A stretch of DNA of 64,000 nucleotides, taken from NCBI GenBank assembly GCA_003166865.1, contig PMUP01000067.1, forward strand, positions 45,112 through 109,111, in the 5' to 3' direction. A program made the position numbers and the translations under genes. This DNA comes from Bryobacterales bacterium. GTDB lineage: Bacteria > Acidobacteriota > Terriglobia > Bryobacterales > Bryobacteraceae. How positions within the stretch are numbered: the first letter of the stretch is position 1; every line of letters begins with the position of its first letter. Positions 27,048 to 35,315 of the stretch are shown one piece after another. The notes beneath the pieces were generated by a model. That model worked only from the letters and a program-made list of their open reading frames with translations, was not told the origin of the DNA and made no database searches.

Positions 27048-28586
27048 ATGCTGCTTGACAGCGTGGTGGAGATTTCGCGGCGCGTCGCCGATACCAGCAA
27101 GCGCCTGGAAAAGATCGGCTTGCTCGCCAGGCTGATCCGCCAGCTCAGCCCCGAGGAAATCGAGATCGTGGTCCAATTCCTGGCTGGACAAGCCCGCCAG
27201 GGCCGCATCGGCATCGGTTACGCCGCGTTGCGCGACGCAAGCACTTCCCCCGCCGCCAGCCCAACTCTCGAAATCCTTGACGTCGACCGCATCCTGCAAA
27301 ATGTAACCGAAGCCGGCGGCAGCGGCTCTCAGCGGCGCCGTCTGGAACTACTGCAAACCATGTTCGCGCGCGCCACTGAGCGAGAGCAGCAGTTCCTCAC
27401 CGGCTTGCTGATGGGTGAACTGCGCCAGGGCGCGCTCGAAGGAATCATGCTGGAAGCCGTGGCTAAAGCTTCCGGCATTTCGTCGGAACGTGTGCGGCGA
27501 GCCGCCATGCTGGCCGGCGATATCGCGCGCGTGGCGCGGGCAGCGCTCGAAACAGGCGAAGCCGGATTGACGCAGTACGATGTCCAGTTATTCCGGCCCA
27601 TCCAGCCAATGCTCGCGCAATCGGCTGACGACATCCCCGAAGCCCTAGCCTCGATTGGAGAAGCCGCGCTGGAATACAAGCTGGATGGGGCGCGGGTGCA
27701 GGTCCACAAGTCGGGCGACGATGTGGTGGTGTACTCGCGCAGCTTGAAAGATGTCACGCCGGCGCTCCCGGAAGTGGTGGAGCTGGTGCGCGCGCTCCCA
27801 GCCAAGGACCTGATCCTCGACGGCGAAGTGATCAGCTTGCTGCCCGGCGGGAGGCCGCAGCCATTTCAGATCACGATGCGGCGCTTCGGACGCAAGCTGG
27901 ATGTCGAGCGCATGCGCCAAGAGTTGCCCATGACGCCGTTCTGGTTCGATCTCCTCTACTTGAACGGCGGCCGGCTCTTGGACGAGACGCAAGCGCGGCG
28001 CTTCACGGCGCTCTCGGAGCTGGCGCCGGATTCGCTGATACCGCACATGGTCACCGGGGATGCGGCGGCCGGCGATGAATTCATGGAGCAGGCGCTCGCG
28101 CGTGGTCACGAAGGCGTTATGGCCAAGGCGATCGACGCGAAATACGCCGCCGGAGCCCGCGGCCAAAGTTGGGTGAAAGTGAAGCGGGCCCGCACGCTGG
28201 ACCTGGTGATCCTGGCGGCCGAGTGGGGACACGGCCGTCGTAAGGGATGGCTTAGCAACTTGCATCTCGGAGCGCGCGATACCGAAAAAGGCGGATTCGC
28301 GATGCTTGGCAAAACGTTCAAGGGGCTCACCGATGAAATGCTGGAGTGGCAGACGCACGAATTGCTGAAGCTCGAGATCGGCCGCGACAGCTATACCGTG
28401 CATGTCGAGCCGAAGCTGGTGGTCGAGATTGCGTTCAACGAAATCCAGGCCAGCCCCCGCTATGCGAGCGGCCTGGCCTTGCGCTTTGCCCGCGTGAAGC
28501 GCTATCGCCCGGACAAAACCGCCGCCGAGGCAGACACCTTTGAGATGGTACAACGTTTGTCGGGGATGAAGGATGCCGCTAGCTAA
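27048..28586 (+). CDS. ATP-dependent DNA ligase (archaeal/LigB type)
   Basis: The 512-residue protein has an N-terminal DNA-binding domain (about residues 1-180). The adenylation domain follows with motif I YKLDGARVQVH, where Lys211 would take the AMP, then LDGEVIS and EGVMAK. The C-terminal OB domain starts near residue 385 (RKGWLSNLHLG). The three-domain layout matches archaeal-type ligases, not the NAD-dependent LigA used for replication in bacteria. It is probably a second ligase used in repair. It ends inside thiD (14-base overlap). No Ku gene is in the window. Confidence 0.92.
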   Translation: MLLDSVVEISRRVADTSKRLEKIGLLARLIRQLSPEEIEIVVQFLAGQARQGRIGIGYAALRDASTSPAASPTLEILDVDRILQNVTEAGGSGSQRRRLELLQTMFARATEREQQFLTGLLMGELRQGALEGIMLEAVAKASGISSERVRRAAMLAGDIARVARAALETGEAGLTQYDVQLFRPIQPMLAQSADDIPEALASIGEAALEYKLDGARVQVHKSGDDVVVYSRSLKDVTPALPEVVELVRALPAKDLILDGEVISLLPGGRPQPFQITMRRFGRKLDVERMRQELPMTPFWFDLLYLNGGRLLDETQARRFTALSELAPDSLIPHMVTGDAAAGDEFMEQALARGHEGVMAKAIDAKYAAGARGQSWVKVKRARTLDLVILAAEWGHGRRKGWLSNLHLGARDTEKGGFAMLGKTFKGLTDEMLEWQTHELLKLEIGRDSYTVHVEPKLVVEIAFNEIQASPRYASGLALRFARVKRYRPDKTAAEADTFEMVQRLSGMKDAAS

Positions 28587-29361
28587 GCCGGTTGCCTTGA
28601 CCATTGCCGGATCTGACCCGAGCGGTGGAGCGGGCATCCAGGCCGACCTCAAAACCTTTCATCAATTCGGCGTCTATGGCGAGGCGGTGATTACGCTGAT
28701 CACCGTGCAGAATACGCGCGGCGTGGAGCGCATCGAGTGTCTGGCGCTCGATTTGGTGGCCGATCAGATCCGCGCCGTCATTGGCGACATTCCCCCCGTG
28801 GCGGCGAAGACTGGGGCGCTGGGCAATTGCGGCATCATCGAGGCAGTGGCCGGACTCGCCGCCGGCTTTCCATTTCCACTGGTGGTGGATCCAGTGATTT
28901 TGAGCAAACATGGCGCCGCGTTACTCGAGGCCGATGCCGTTGACGCGCTGAAGACCCGGCTGCTGCCTCACACGTTTCTCCTAACCCCAAATCTGGAAGA
29001 GGCCGCATTGCTGACCGGTGCGGAGGTTAGTAATACCGTCGACATGCGTAAAGCAGCAGAGAAGCTAGCCACGCTCGGCCCGCGAGCCGTGCTGGTCAAG
29101 GGCGGGCACCTGGGGGGCGATGCCACCGACGTTTTGTTCTACCGGGGCGAATTCCGGGAGTTCACTTCACCGCGGATCGCAACGCGCAACACACATGGAA
29201 CCGGCTGCACGCTGTCGGCAGCGATTACCGCGGGGCTGGCCTCCGGCTACGATCTTCCGGAAGCGGTAGACAGAGCAAAACGTTACGTTGCCGCGGCGAT
29301 TCGGGGTAATCCAGGACTCGGAGCAGGGGCAGGCCCGCTGGATCACCACGCGTTATTTTAG
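28573..29361 (+). CDS. thiD: Hydroxymethylpyrimidine/phosphomethylpyrimidine kinase
   Basis: The 262-residue ribokinase-fold protein shows GSDPSGGAGIQADLKTF (residues about 13-29) near the start, the HMP-binding loop. RNTHGTGCTLSAAI near the end holds the anion hole and catalytic Asp-equivalent region of ThiD. It phosphorylates hydroxymethylpyrimidine twice for thiamine synthesis. ATG 28573 lies inside the DNA ligase gene, so the two are translationally linked. No TPP riboswitch is visible, and no other thi gene is in the window. Its stop region overlaps the end of the convergent ftsB-like gene by 9 bases. Confidence 0.94.
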   Translation: MPLAKPVALTIAGSDPSGGAGIQADLKTFHQFGVYGEAVITLITVQNTRGVERIECLALDLVADQIRAVIGDIPPVAAKTGALGNCGIIEAVAGLAAGFPFPLVVDPVILSKHGAALLEADAVDALKTRLLPHTFLLTPNLEEAALLTGAEVSNTVDMRKAAEKLATLGPRAVLVKGGHLGGDATDVLFYRGEFREFTSPRIATRNTHGTGCTLSAAITAGLASGYDLPEAVDRAKRYVAAAIRGNPGLGAGAGPLDHHALF

Positions 29362-29676
29362 GTCAAGGGGCGCATCTGAGGGCGGCTTGGGCTGTGGCGG
29401 CAGTATGAACGATGTCTCGCCGGGCCGCAGCAGTTTCAGCTTCTTGCGAATCTCCAGTTCTTGCTCGGAGGCGCTGCTTTCCAGCTTCTTGATGCGCTCG
29501 CGCCGATAGTTGTTCTCGCGCTGAAGACTGGCGTTCTCTTCTTCCAGCTTGCGAATCTCGTCCCACCTCTGCTTGAGAGCGGGGATCCCTTGAGGGCTGC
29601 GCAGCTCCACCAGGCCATATGCGCCAATCAATGCGAAAACGATCAGAAGGATGGCGCGGCGCACAGAATTACTCAT
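29353..29676 (-). CDS. FtsB/DivIC-like septum formation protein
   Basis: The 107-residue protein has a short cytoplasmic N-terminus, one transmembrane helix (about residues 8-25, AILLIVFALIGAYGLVEL) and a coiled coil from about 32 to 75 (RWDEIRKLEEENASLQREN). An RKKLKLLRPGE segment follows, as in FtsB/DivIC, with a Pro-rich tail. This layout is used by the cell-division bridge protein that pairs with FtsL. The match is by architecture. It is convergent with thiD and divergent from cutA, with 79 bases between the starts. Confidence 0.82.
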   Translation of the reverse strand: MSNSVRRAILLIVFALIGAYGLVELRSPQGIPALKQRWDEIRKLEEENASLQRENNYRRERIKKLESSASEQELEIRKKLKLLRPGETSFILPPQPKPPSDAPLDLK

Positions 29677-29755
29677 TCGGTTCGGTATGAGTCCTCACAT
29701 TCGTTTATAATCCTCTTTTGCAAAAAGATCCAGAGCAACAGCGAAAAAACTTGCC

Positions 29756-30103
29756 ATGACCGACAAAATTGTTGTGCTCAGCACCTGCGGGTCGCCCGAG
29801 GAGGCACAGCGGCTGGCGCATGCGCTGGTCGAGAAAAGGCTGGCGGCTTGCGTGAGCTTGATCCCCGGCGTACGCAGTATCTATCACTGGCGGAATGAAG
29901 CCGGGAAGGACGCCATCGAAGAAGAGGAGGAGGTGCTGCTGGTGATCAAGACCAGCCGGCTGCTTCTCGAAGATCTGCGAAGCGAGATCGAGCGGTTGCA
30001 TTCCTACGAGGTGCCGGAAGTGATCGCCATGCAAGTGGTGGATGGCTCGGAGCGCTATCTGGCGTGGCTCGACCGCGAGCTGGCTCACAAGCCGAGCCTG
30101 TAG
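29756..30103 (+). CDS. cutA: Divalent-cation tolerance protein CutA
   Basis: The 115-residue protein matches CutA1: VVLSTCGSPEEAQRLAHALVEKRLAACVSLIPGV near the start, then SIYHWRNE, EEVLLVIKT and HSYEVPEVIAMQV, the most conserved segment. Its length is that of the family. CutA forms very stable trimers and was first linked to copper and cadmium tolerance; its true function is unsettled. It is not next to the copper cluster. A hairpin at 30161-30197 follows. Confidence 0.95.
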   Translation: MTDKIVVLSTCGSPEEAQRLAHALVEKRLAACVSLIPGVRSIYHWRNEAGKDAIEEEEEVLLVIKTSRLLLEDLRSEIERLHSYEVPEVIAMQVVDGSERYLAWLDRELAHKPSL

Positions 30104-30160
30104 CAGGCCGGACACGAGTTCCCGCCCCACACACGAGTGCATGCGCAACGCTACGCGCGC

Positions 30161-30197
30161 GGTCCAGAAGCCAAGATCGCGGCTTCGCCACTGGACC
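30161..30197. terminator. Inverted repeat between convergent cutA and hydrolase genes
   Basis: GGTCCAG at 30161-30167 pairs with CTGGACC at 30191-30197, and AAGCC with GGCTT inside it, with a 5-base bulge on one side and an 8-base loop. It lies between two convergent genes, where a bidirectional terminator is expected. No T-run follows on either strand, so it may act as a 3' end stabiliser or pause site. Confidence 0.4.
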
Positions 30198-30199
30198 GA

Positions 30200-31153
30200 T
30201 CAGCATCCATTGGCACGCTCCGCCCGCCAGACAAATTCAGCGATACGCGCTGCCAGTTGGGGTCGCAAACCGGGTGGCAGATCATGCCCCATTCCTTCGA
30301 TCAGGACGAGTTCTGCGCCGGGAATGGCATCCGCCGTTGCCCGCCCGCCACTGACGTCGCACATCCGGTCAGCGAGGCCGTGGATAACGAGGGTGGGGAC
30401 CTCGAGATGTCGCAGGCGCTCCGTCCGATCGCCAGAGGCTACCGTCGCCACCGCCTGACGAGCGGTGCCGACCGGATCGTAGCAGCGGTCGTAGGCGCGG
30501 CCTGCTCGAACGGCCATTTCATTCTCGTCGCTCGGATACCCGGGCGAGCCGACGATGCGCGCGGCCCGGACCATCTGCTGAATGACTTCGTCGCGGGTGA
30601 CGGCCGGTGGGCCGGAAAAAACTCCGCGGAGCACCTCCGGCGATGGCTGCCCTACTTGCTTGTTGCCCGTGCTCGACATCATCGAGGTGAGCGAACGGAC
30701 TCGGTCCGGATGCTCGATGGCCACCGTCTGCGCAATCTGGCCGCCCATGGACGCGCCGACCACATGCGCCTTTTCGATGTCGAGGTAGTCCAGCAGCCCC
30801 ACTGCGTCGGCAGCCATATCCGACAGCGTGTAGGACACCGACGACAGATCGCCAGCCAGCACCGCAGGCAGGTTCGGCGGCGGGGCATCCGTCAAGTGTG
30901 TGGAGAGTCCGGAGTCGCGATTGTCAAAGCGGATGACCTGCAGGCCGCCATCGAGGAGGGCATGGCAAAACGCGTCCGGCCAATGAATGGATTGCGCGGC
31001 GATCCCCATGATCAGCAGCACGGCGGGCGCATCGGGATTCCCGAGGCGCTGGTAGGCGATGTCGATCGCGGATGGCCCAACCGTCGACGCCTTCTCGTCA
31101 ATGATCGACGCATCGAACCAATTCATCGTCGCGCTATTCTTTTGCGGAATCAT
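30200..31153 (-). CDS. Alpha/beta hydrolase (epoxide-hydrolase/esterase type)
   Basis: The 317-residue protein has the alpha/beta hydrolase pattern: VIRFDNRDSG (oxyanion-hole strand region, about 73-82), GASMGG nucleophile elbow with Ser135, LVIHGLADRMCD (acid region) and EGMGHDL with the catalytic His. RFDNRDSGLS is typical of a subgroup found in many soil bacteria, often labelled non-haem-peroxidase- or esterase-like. There is no signal peptide. AGGAAGG precedes ATG 31153; an ATG nine codons later is also possible but has a weaker site. Substrate unknown. Confidence 0.87.
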   Translation of the reverse strand: MIPQKNSATMNWFDASIIDEKASTVGPSAIDIAYQRLGNPDAPAVLLIMGIAAQSIHWPDAFCHALLDGGLQVIRFDNRDSGLSTHLTDAPPPNLPAVLAGDLSSVSYTLSDMAADAVGLLDYLDIEKAHVVGASMGGQIAQTVAIEHPDRVRSLTSMMSSTGNKQVGQPSPEVLRGVFSGPPAVTRDEVIQQMVRAARIVGSPGYPSDENEMAVRAGRAYDRCYDPVGTARQAVATVASGDRTERLRHLEVPTLVIHGLADRMCDVSGGRATADAIPGAELVLIEGMGHDLPPGLRPQLAARIAEFVWRAERANGC

Positions 31154-31219
31154 GACCCTTCCTGATGCTACTCTGCCAGCGGGGTTGCTATCTTAAAAAT
31201 GGAGGGAGCGAGCGCGGCA

Positions 31220-32905
31220 CTAAGCGCCTTTAGGCAACTGCAGCAGGTATTTGCAGATTGCGTCTAAATCCGGCGGAGTGAACTTATAGGGCGGCATGAT
31301 GGTGCCTTTGGTGACGCTATCGGGATCGGCGAAATGTTTTTCGAGCCAGGCGCGATCGTGGCGCAGACCGACTCCATCGAGCGCGGGTGCGAGCGTTGAG
31401 CCGACCTTGTTGATTTGATGGCATGCGTTGCAATGGTTCGATTGATAGACCATGGCGCCTTGCGTCACGAAATCCGGCGCCGCTTCGAGCGCCTGCTCGT
31501 TCTTCGGGGTGAGCGTTAGGACGAACAAAGCTAGGGCGTTCAAATCGGCGGCCGGCAAATCCACCGGCGGCATCACGCTGCCCGGCACAAGTTGCGACGG
31601 ATTCTTGAAGTGCGGCACCAGCCACGCGACGTTGCGACGCCCGGTCGGAATCTTGGTGAGATCCGGACCGACAGCTTTTTGGCCCGCTGCGGGATGGCAG
31701 CCCATGCAGCCTTGTTTCTTGAAATGCCCGAGGCCATCCAGCTCTTCGGGAGTTAAGCGCTGCCATGCGGCCAGCGTGGGCGCTGACGCGCCGGCGGTTG
31801 CTTCCGGAGTTTCGGTCGCCGGCGTCTCGATGTCTTCCGCCGATTCCTGATTTTTGGGCGTGGTTACAACGGCGGCGGTGGTGAGGCCGGTCCATGCGAT
31901 GGCGGCGAGCACGACCAGGGAGATCGCAAATGTTCTTTTCCCGAGCCGGATCATCGGTCCGCGGTCAATAAAAGGAACCAAGAAGAGCGCGAGCACTGCG
32001 AGCCCCGGCAACACCACGCTCACGAAGGTCTCCATAGGCCCTTTGAAGAACTTTAGTATCTGGAATAGGAACAAAAAATACCATTCCGGCCGAGGGATAT
32101 AGGCCGTGTCGGTAGGATCGGCCAAGCGTTCGAGTGGAACCTTGGCGACAATCGCCATAACGAACAGAATGATGAAGGCGATCGCGATGCCGACGGTGTC
32201 CTTGAACACCTGTTCGGGGAAAAACTTGCGCTTGGGCGCCGTATCGCCTGGGGCTGCGGCGACGCCGTGCTTGCGCACCAGATAGATGTGAATGCCGATG
32301 AGGATGATTGTCAGCGGCGGCAGCAGCACGGTATGAAGCGCATAGAATCGCGAGAAAGTGACATTGCCGACACTGTCACCCTGGCTGCCCAGTAATCGCA
32401 AAAGATATGGCCCGAGGATAGGCGCTTGGGAAGCAATGTGGGTGGTGACCACCGTGCCAAAGTATGCGCGATTGTCCCAAGGCAGCAGATAGCCGCTGAG
32501 CCCAAATACCAATGTGATCAGCAGCAGGGTCACGCCGACCATCCAGGTGGCTTCCCGTGGCTTCTTGTACGCGCCATAGATGAAGACCTGAACCATGTGC
32601 AGCACCACGATGATGAGCATCATGCTGGCGCCCCAGTGGTGCAGACCGCGGATCAGCGGGCCGCCAGTCAGCTCCGTCATGATGTACTTCACGCTGTTGT
32701 ACGCTTCGCCCGGCGTGGGCGCGTAATTGAACGCCAGCAGTGCGCCAGTAACAACCTGGATCACGAAGAAAAACACGGCCATGCTGCCGATGATCTGGTG
32801 CCAGCCGGCGGAGGCGGGAATGTCTTCGTAGAGGAAATTCTTAACTGCGGTTTCGATGCCCGTGCGATGTTCGAGCCAGTCAATAATGGTGCGAATTGGA
32901 CGCAT
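31220..32905 (-). CDS. Cytochrome b fused to two c-type haem domains (bc complex)
   Basis: The 561-residue protein has a cytochrome b core with haem ligands H89/H90 and H103 in one helix pair and H191 and H206 in the other, and the quinol-site motif PEWYF (273-277). After the membrane part and an Ala/Thr/Glu-rich linker (about 350-380), two CxxCH sites follow: CMGCH (400-404) and CNACH (492-496), each with a downstream MPP that can supply the Met ligand. The fusion replaces a separate cytochrome c1. It lies 6 bases after the Rieske gene, so the two form the quinol:cytochrome c oxidoreductase. Such cyt b-c fusions occur in Acidobacteria and some Gram-positives. Confidence 0.9.
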   Translation of the reverse strand: MRPIRTIIDWLEHRTGIETAVKNFLYEDIPASAGWHQIIGSMAVFFFVIQVVTGALLAFNYAPTPGEAYNSVKYIMTELTGGPLIRGLHHWGASMMLIIVVLHMVQVFIYGAYKKPREATWMVGVTLLLITLVFGLSGYLLPWDNRAYFGTVVTTHIASQAPILGPYLLRLLGSQGDSVGNVTFSRFYALHTVLLPPLTIILIGIHIYLVRKHGVAAAPGDTAPKRKFFPEQVFKDTVGIAIAFIILFVMAIVAKVPLERLADPTDTAYIPRPEWYFLFLFQILKFFKGPMETFVSVVLPGLAVLALFLVPFIDRGPMIRLGKRTFAISLVVLAAIAWTGLTTAAVVTTPKNQESAEDIETPATETPEATAGASAPTLAAWQRLTPEELDGLGHFKKQGCMGCHPAAGQKAVGPDLTKIPTGRRNVAWLVPHFKNPSQLVPGSVMPPVDLPAADLNALALFVLTLTPKNEQALEAAPDFVTQGAMVYQSNHCNACHQINKVGSTLAPALDGVGLRHDRAWLEKHFADPDSVTKGTIMPPYKFTPPDLDAICKYLLQLPKGA

Positions 32906-32911
32906 GGCGAT

Positions 32912-33427
32912 CTACGCGTGAGGCTCCGGGGGGCCGATGTCGAGCCGGCCGCCCTGGATCTTTGTCATGTAACGATCGAGCGGGCGCGGCGCGGGGCCGC
33001 CCAAGACCTTTCCGTCGATGGAAAACACGGAGTTGTGGCAAGGACACATGAAGGTATGGCTGGGGTCATCCCAATGGTAGGCACAGCCGAGGTGCGTGCA
33101 TTGCGGAGTGAAAGCGACCACCTCGTTATAGGGTCCCTTGACCACCCAAGCGGTGGCCTTCACGTTGGTAATCTTCCATCCGTCAACGTTAGTGCGCTCG
33201 AAAAAGATCTCGGTGGGAGTGCCAGCGGGAATCTTGGACAGATCGGCCGTTTCCACCCACTCCTGCCCCTTGCGCAGCTTGGGCGGAAACAGCAGGTAGA
33301 TGGCGGCTGGAACCGCCAGGGCCAGGCCGATCAAGCCCATCGCGCCGTTGATGAATCCGATGTAAAAAGCGCGGCGCGTAGGTGACACGTCCACGGCTGG
33401 GTGTGGTGTTCGGTTTGGCTGGCCCAT
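32912..33427 (-). CDS. Rieske iron-sulfur protein of the bc complex
   Basis: The 171-residue protein has one N-terminal transmembrane helix (about residues 23-46) preceded by a short Thr/Arg tail, then the Rieske domain. Its cluster motifs are CTHLGC (C110, H112, C115) and CPCH (C128, C130, H131), with the two extra Cys for the disulfide present. It takes electrons from quinol and passes them to the c-type domains of the fused cytochrome b gene 6 bases downstream. The SPTRRAFYIGF stretch before the helix may be a Tat-like signal, although the twin arginine is not ideal. Confidence 0.93.
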   Translation of the reverse strand: MGQPNRTPHPAVDVSPTRRAFYIGFINGAMGLIGLALAVPAAIYLLFPPKLRKGQEWVETADLSKIPAGTPTEIFFERTNVDGWKITNVKATAWVVKGPYNEVVAFTPQCTHLGCAYHWDDPSHTFMCPCHNSVFSIDGKVLGGPAPRPLDRYMTKIQGGRLDIGPPEPHA

Positions 33428-33493
33428 TTGGCGTAATAGACATTTTACAAGACGCGGGTCTGGTTGCGGATGTTACCGGAGCTGAGAGCGAGG

Positions 33494-33832
33494 CTACAGG
33501 GCGCCGTCGCCGCGATCATCATTGCGGATGCGGATGGCCTCCGCCACATCGTACACGAAGACCTTGCCGTCGCCGATCTTGCCGGTACGCGCGCTGGTGA
33601 CCACGGTCCGGACCACTTCCGAGGAACGTTCATCGGGAACCACCATCTCGAGTTTGACCTTGGGGAGCAAATCGACCTGGTACTCCATGCCCCGATAGAC
33701 TTCCTTGTGGCCTTTCTGGCGGCCGTGGCCGCGGACTTCCGAGATGGTCATGCCGTCGATGCCGATCCCTTTCAGCGCTTCCTTGACGTCTTCGAGCTTA
33801 TGCGGCTGGATAATCGCTTCGATTTTCTTCAT
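33494..33832 (-). CDS. glnK: Nitrogen regulatory protein PII
   Basis: From ATG 33832 the product is 112 residues, the length of PII proteins; the longer frame to 33943 has no family support. MKKIEAIIQPHKLEDVKEAL at the start, GHKEVYRGMEYQVDLLPK with Tyr51 at the T-loop uridylylation position, and TSARTGKIGDGKVFV are all diagnostic. It signals 2-oxoglutarate and ATP/ADP state and gates AmtB. It lies 28 bases after amtB on the same strand, as in amtB-glnK operons; glnK is chosen over glnB for that reason. Confidence 0.95.
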   Translation of the reverse strand: MKKIEAIIQPHKLEDVKEALKGIGIDGMTISEVRGHGRQKGHKEVYRGMEYQVDLLPKVKLEMVVPDERSSEVVRTVVTSARTGKIGDGKVFVYDVAEAIRIRNDDRGDGAL

Positions 33833-33860
33833 GGCTGGCTGTCGTCCTGGCGTTTCGTCC

Positions 33861-35246
33861 TCACGTTTCGAGATTATAACCTTCTTCGCCATGCATGCTG
33901 ACGTCCAAGCCTTCCAACTCTTGGTCGGGCGAAACGCGTACACCGATCAGGACATCGCAGATTTTGAGAATGATCAGCGTTCCGACAATCGCAAGGCCCC
34001 AGGAGATCGCCACGCCGATGGCCTGGTTCAGCACCTGGCCAGCCTGGCCGTCCACCAGGCCCAACGGAAGCGTTTTGCCGGAGCTGTCCTTGAGACCATC
34101 GTTGATGGCCATGGTGGCGAAAACGCCAGTGAGAATCGCGCCGAGGGTTCCGCCGGCGCCGTGCACGCCGAAAGCGTCCAGCGTATCGTCATACCGGAAC
34201 TTGCTCTTCACCGTGGTGACCATCAAGAAACATACGATTCCCGCGACGAATCCGATCAGCATCGCCGGAAAAGGTTTAACGAACCCGGAGGCCGGAGTGA
34301 TGGCGACCAATCCCGCCACCGCGCCTGAGATTCCGCCCAACACGCTGGGCTTCCCGTTGTGTATCCACTCGATTAGCAGCCAGCCGAGCACGGCCGCGGC
34401 GGTCGCGAAGTGCGTCGCCACAAACGCGCTGGTGGCCAACGAGGACGCCGCCAGCGCGCTGCCCGCGTTGAATCCGAACCAGCCGACCCATAACAAGCAC
34501 GCGCCGATGACGCTGAGCACCAGGCTGTGCGGCTTCATTGGCTCGGACCTGTAGCCTTGTCTCTTCCCCAAGTAGAGAGCGCACACCAATGCGGAGACGC
34601 CCGAGCTGATGTGAACTACCGTGCCTCCGGCAAAGTCGAAACACGGAAACCTACCGCCCGAGAACGCATTGAGCAAGCCGCCCTTGCCCCAAACCATGTG
34701 GGCCAGCGGAAAATAAACGATGAACAGCCACAGCACCGTGAATAGCAGCATGGCGCTGAATTTCATGCGCTCGGCGAACGCGCCCGAGATAAGAGCGGGT
34801 GTGATAATGGCGAACATGAGCTGGTAGATCATGTAGGTCTGCTGCGGTATGGTGGCGGCGTAGTCTGGATTGGGAGCGGCGCCAACGTTATTCAAGAACA
34901 GGTAGCGCAGATCTCCCAGGATGGGCGATCCTGCGCCAAACGCCAGGCTGTAGCCCACGATGGCCCAAACCACCGTCACCACAGCCATCAGAACAAAGCT
35001 GTGCATCATGGTGCTGAGCACGTTTTTGCGCCGGACGAGACCGCCATAAAACAAGGCCAGGCCGGGACCGGTCATCATAAGAACGAGCGCGGCGCTTACC
35101 AGCATCCAGGCGTTGTCGCCCGCGCTTTGCGCGGATTTCACGGCAGCCTCTAGATTGCTGATGCGAGTTTCGGTTGCAGGAGGGATGGATTGGGCGAGCG
35201 CCAACGCAGGCGCAAGTAATGCCGCCCAGACGACGCGGTAGGGCAT
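33861..35246 (-). CDS. amtB: Ammonium transporter AmtB
   Basis: The 461-residue protein has a signal-like N-terminus (about residues 1-19, ending ALAQ), a short coiled stretch, and eleven membrane segments of the Amt family. Motifs include GPGLALFYGGLVRRKN, FPLAHMVWGKGGLL and DFAGGTVVHISSG with one pore His, and GVHGAGGTLGAILTG with the other. It lets NH3/NH4+ into the cell under nitrogen limitation. PII follows 28 bases downstream and is expected to block the pore when nitrogen is plentiful. A TTGCCG/18/TAATAA promoter-like pair (35284-35255, minus strand) ends only 8 bases from the start, so a near-leaderless message is possible. No sigma-54 -24/-12 site was found. Confidence 0.95.
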   Translation of the reverse strand: MPYRVVWAALLAPALALAQSIPPATETRISNLEAAVKSAQSAGDNAWMLVSAALVLMMTGPGLALFYGGLVRRKNVLSTMMHSFVLMAVVTVVWAIVGYSLAFGAGSPILGDLRYLFLNNVGAAPNPDYAATIPQQTYMIYQLMFAIITPALISGAFAERMKFSAMLLFTVLWLFIVYFPLAHMVWGKGGLLNAFSGGRFPCFDFAGGTVVHISSGVSALVCALYLGKRQGYRSEPMKPHSLVLSVIGACLLWVGWFGFNAGSALAASSLATSAFVATHFATAAAVLGWLLIEWIHNGKPSVLGGISGAVAGLVAITPASGFVKPFPAMLIGFVAGIVCFLMVTTVKSKFRYDDTLDAFGVHGAGGTLGAILTGVFATMAINDGLKDSSGKTLPLGLVDGQAGQVLNQAIGVAISWGLAIVGTLIILKICDVLIGVRVSPDQELEGLDVSMHGEEGYNLET

Positions 35247-35315
35247 CAGGTTTATTATTACCGCAGATGATAGCTAAACGGCAACTGGATTTCCGGATTG
35301 AGGTATAACAACAGC

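Noticed and set aside
28500..28572. TPP riboswitch for thiD
   Set aside because: The upstream DNA codes for the end of the DNA ligase; there is no conserved TPP motif.
35247..35315. Sigma-54 promoter before amtB
   Set aside because: No TGGCAC-N5-TTGCW pair is present on the minus strand.
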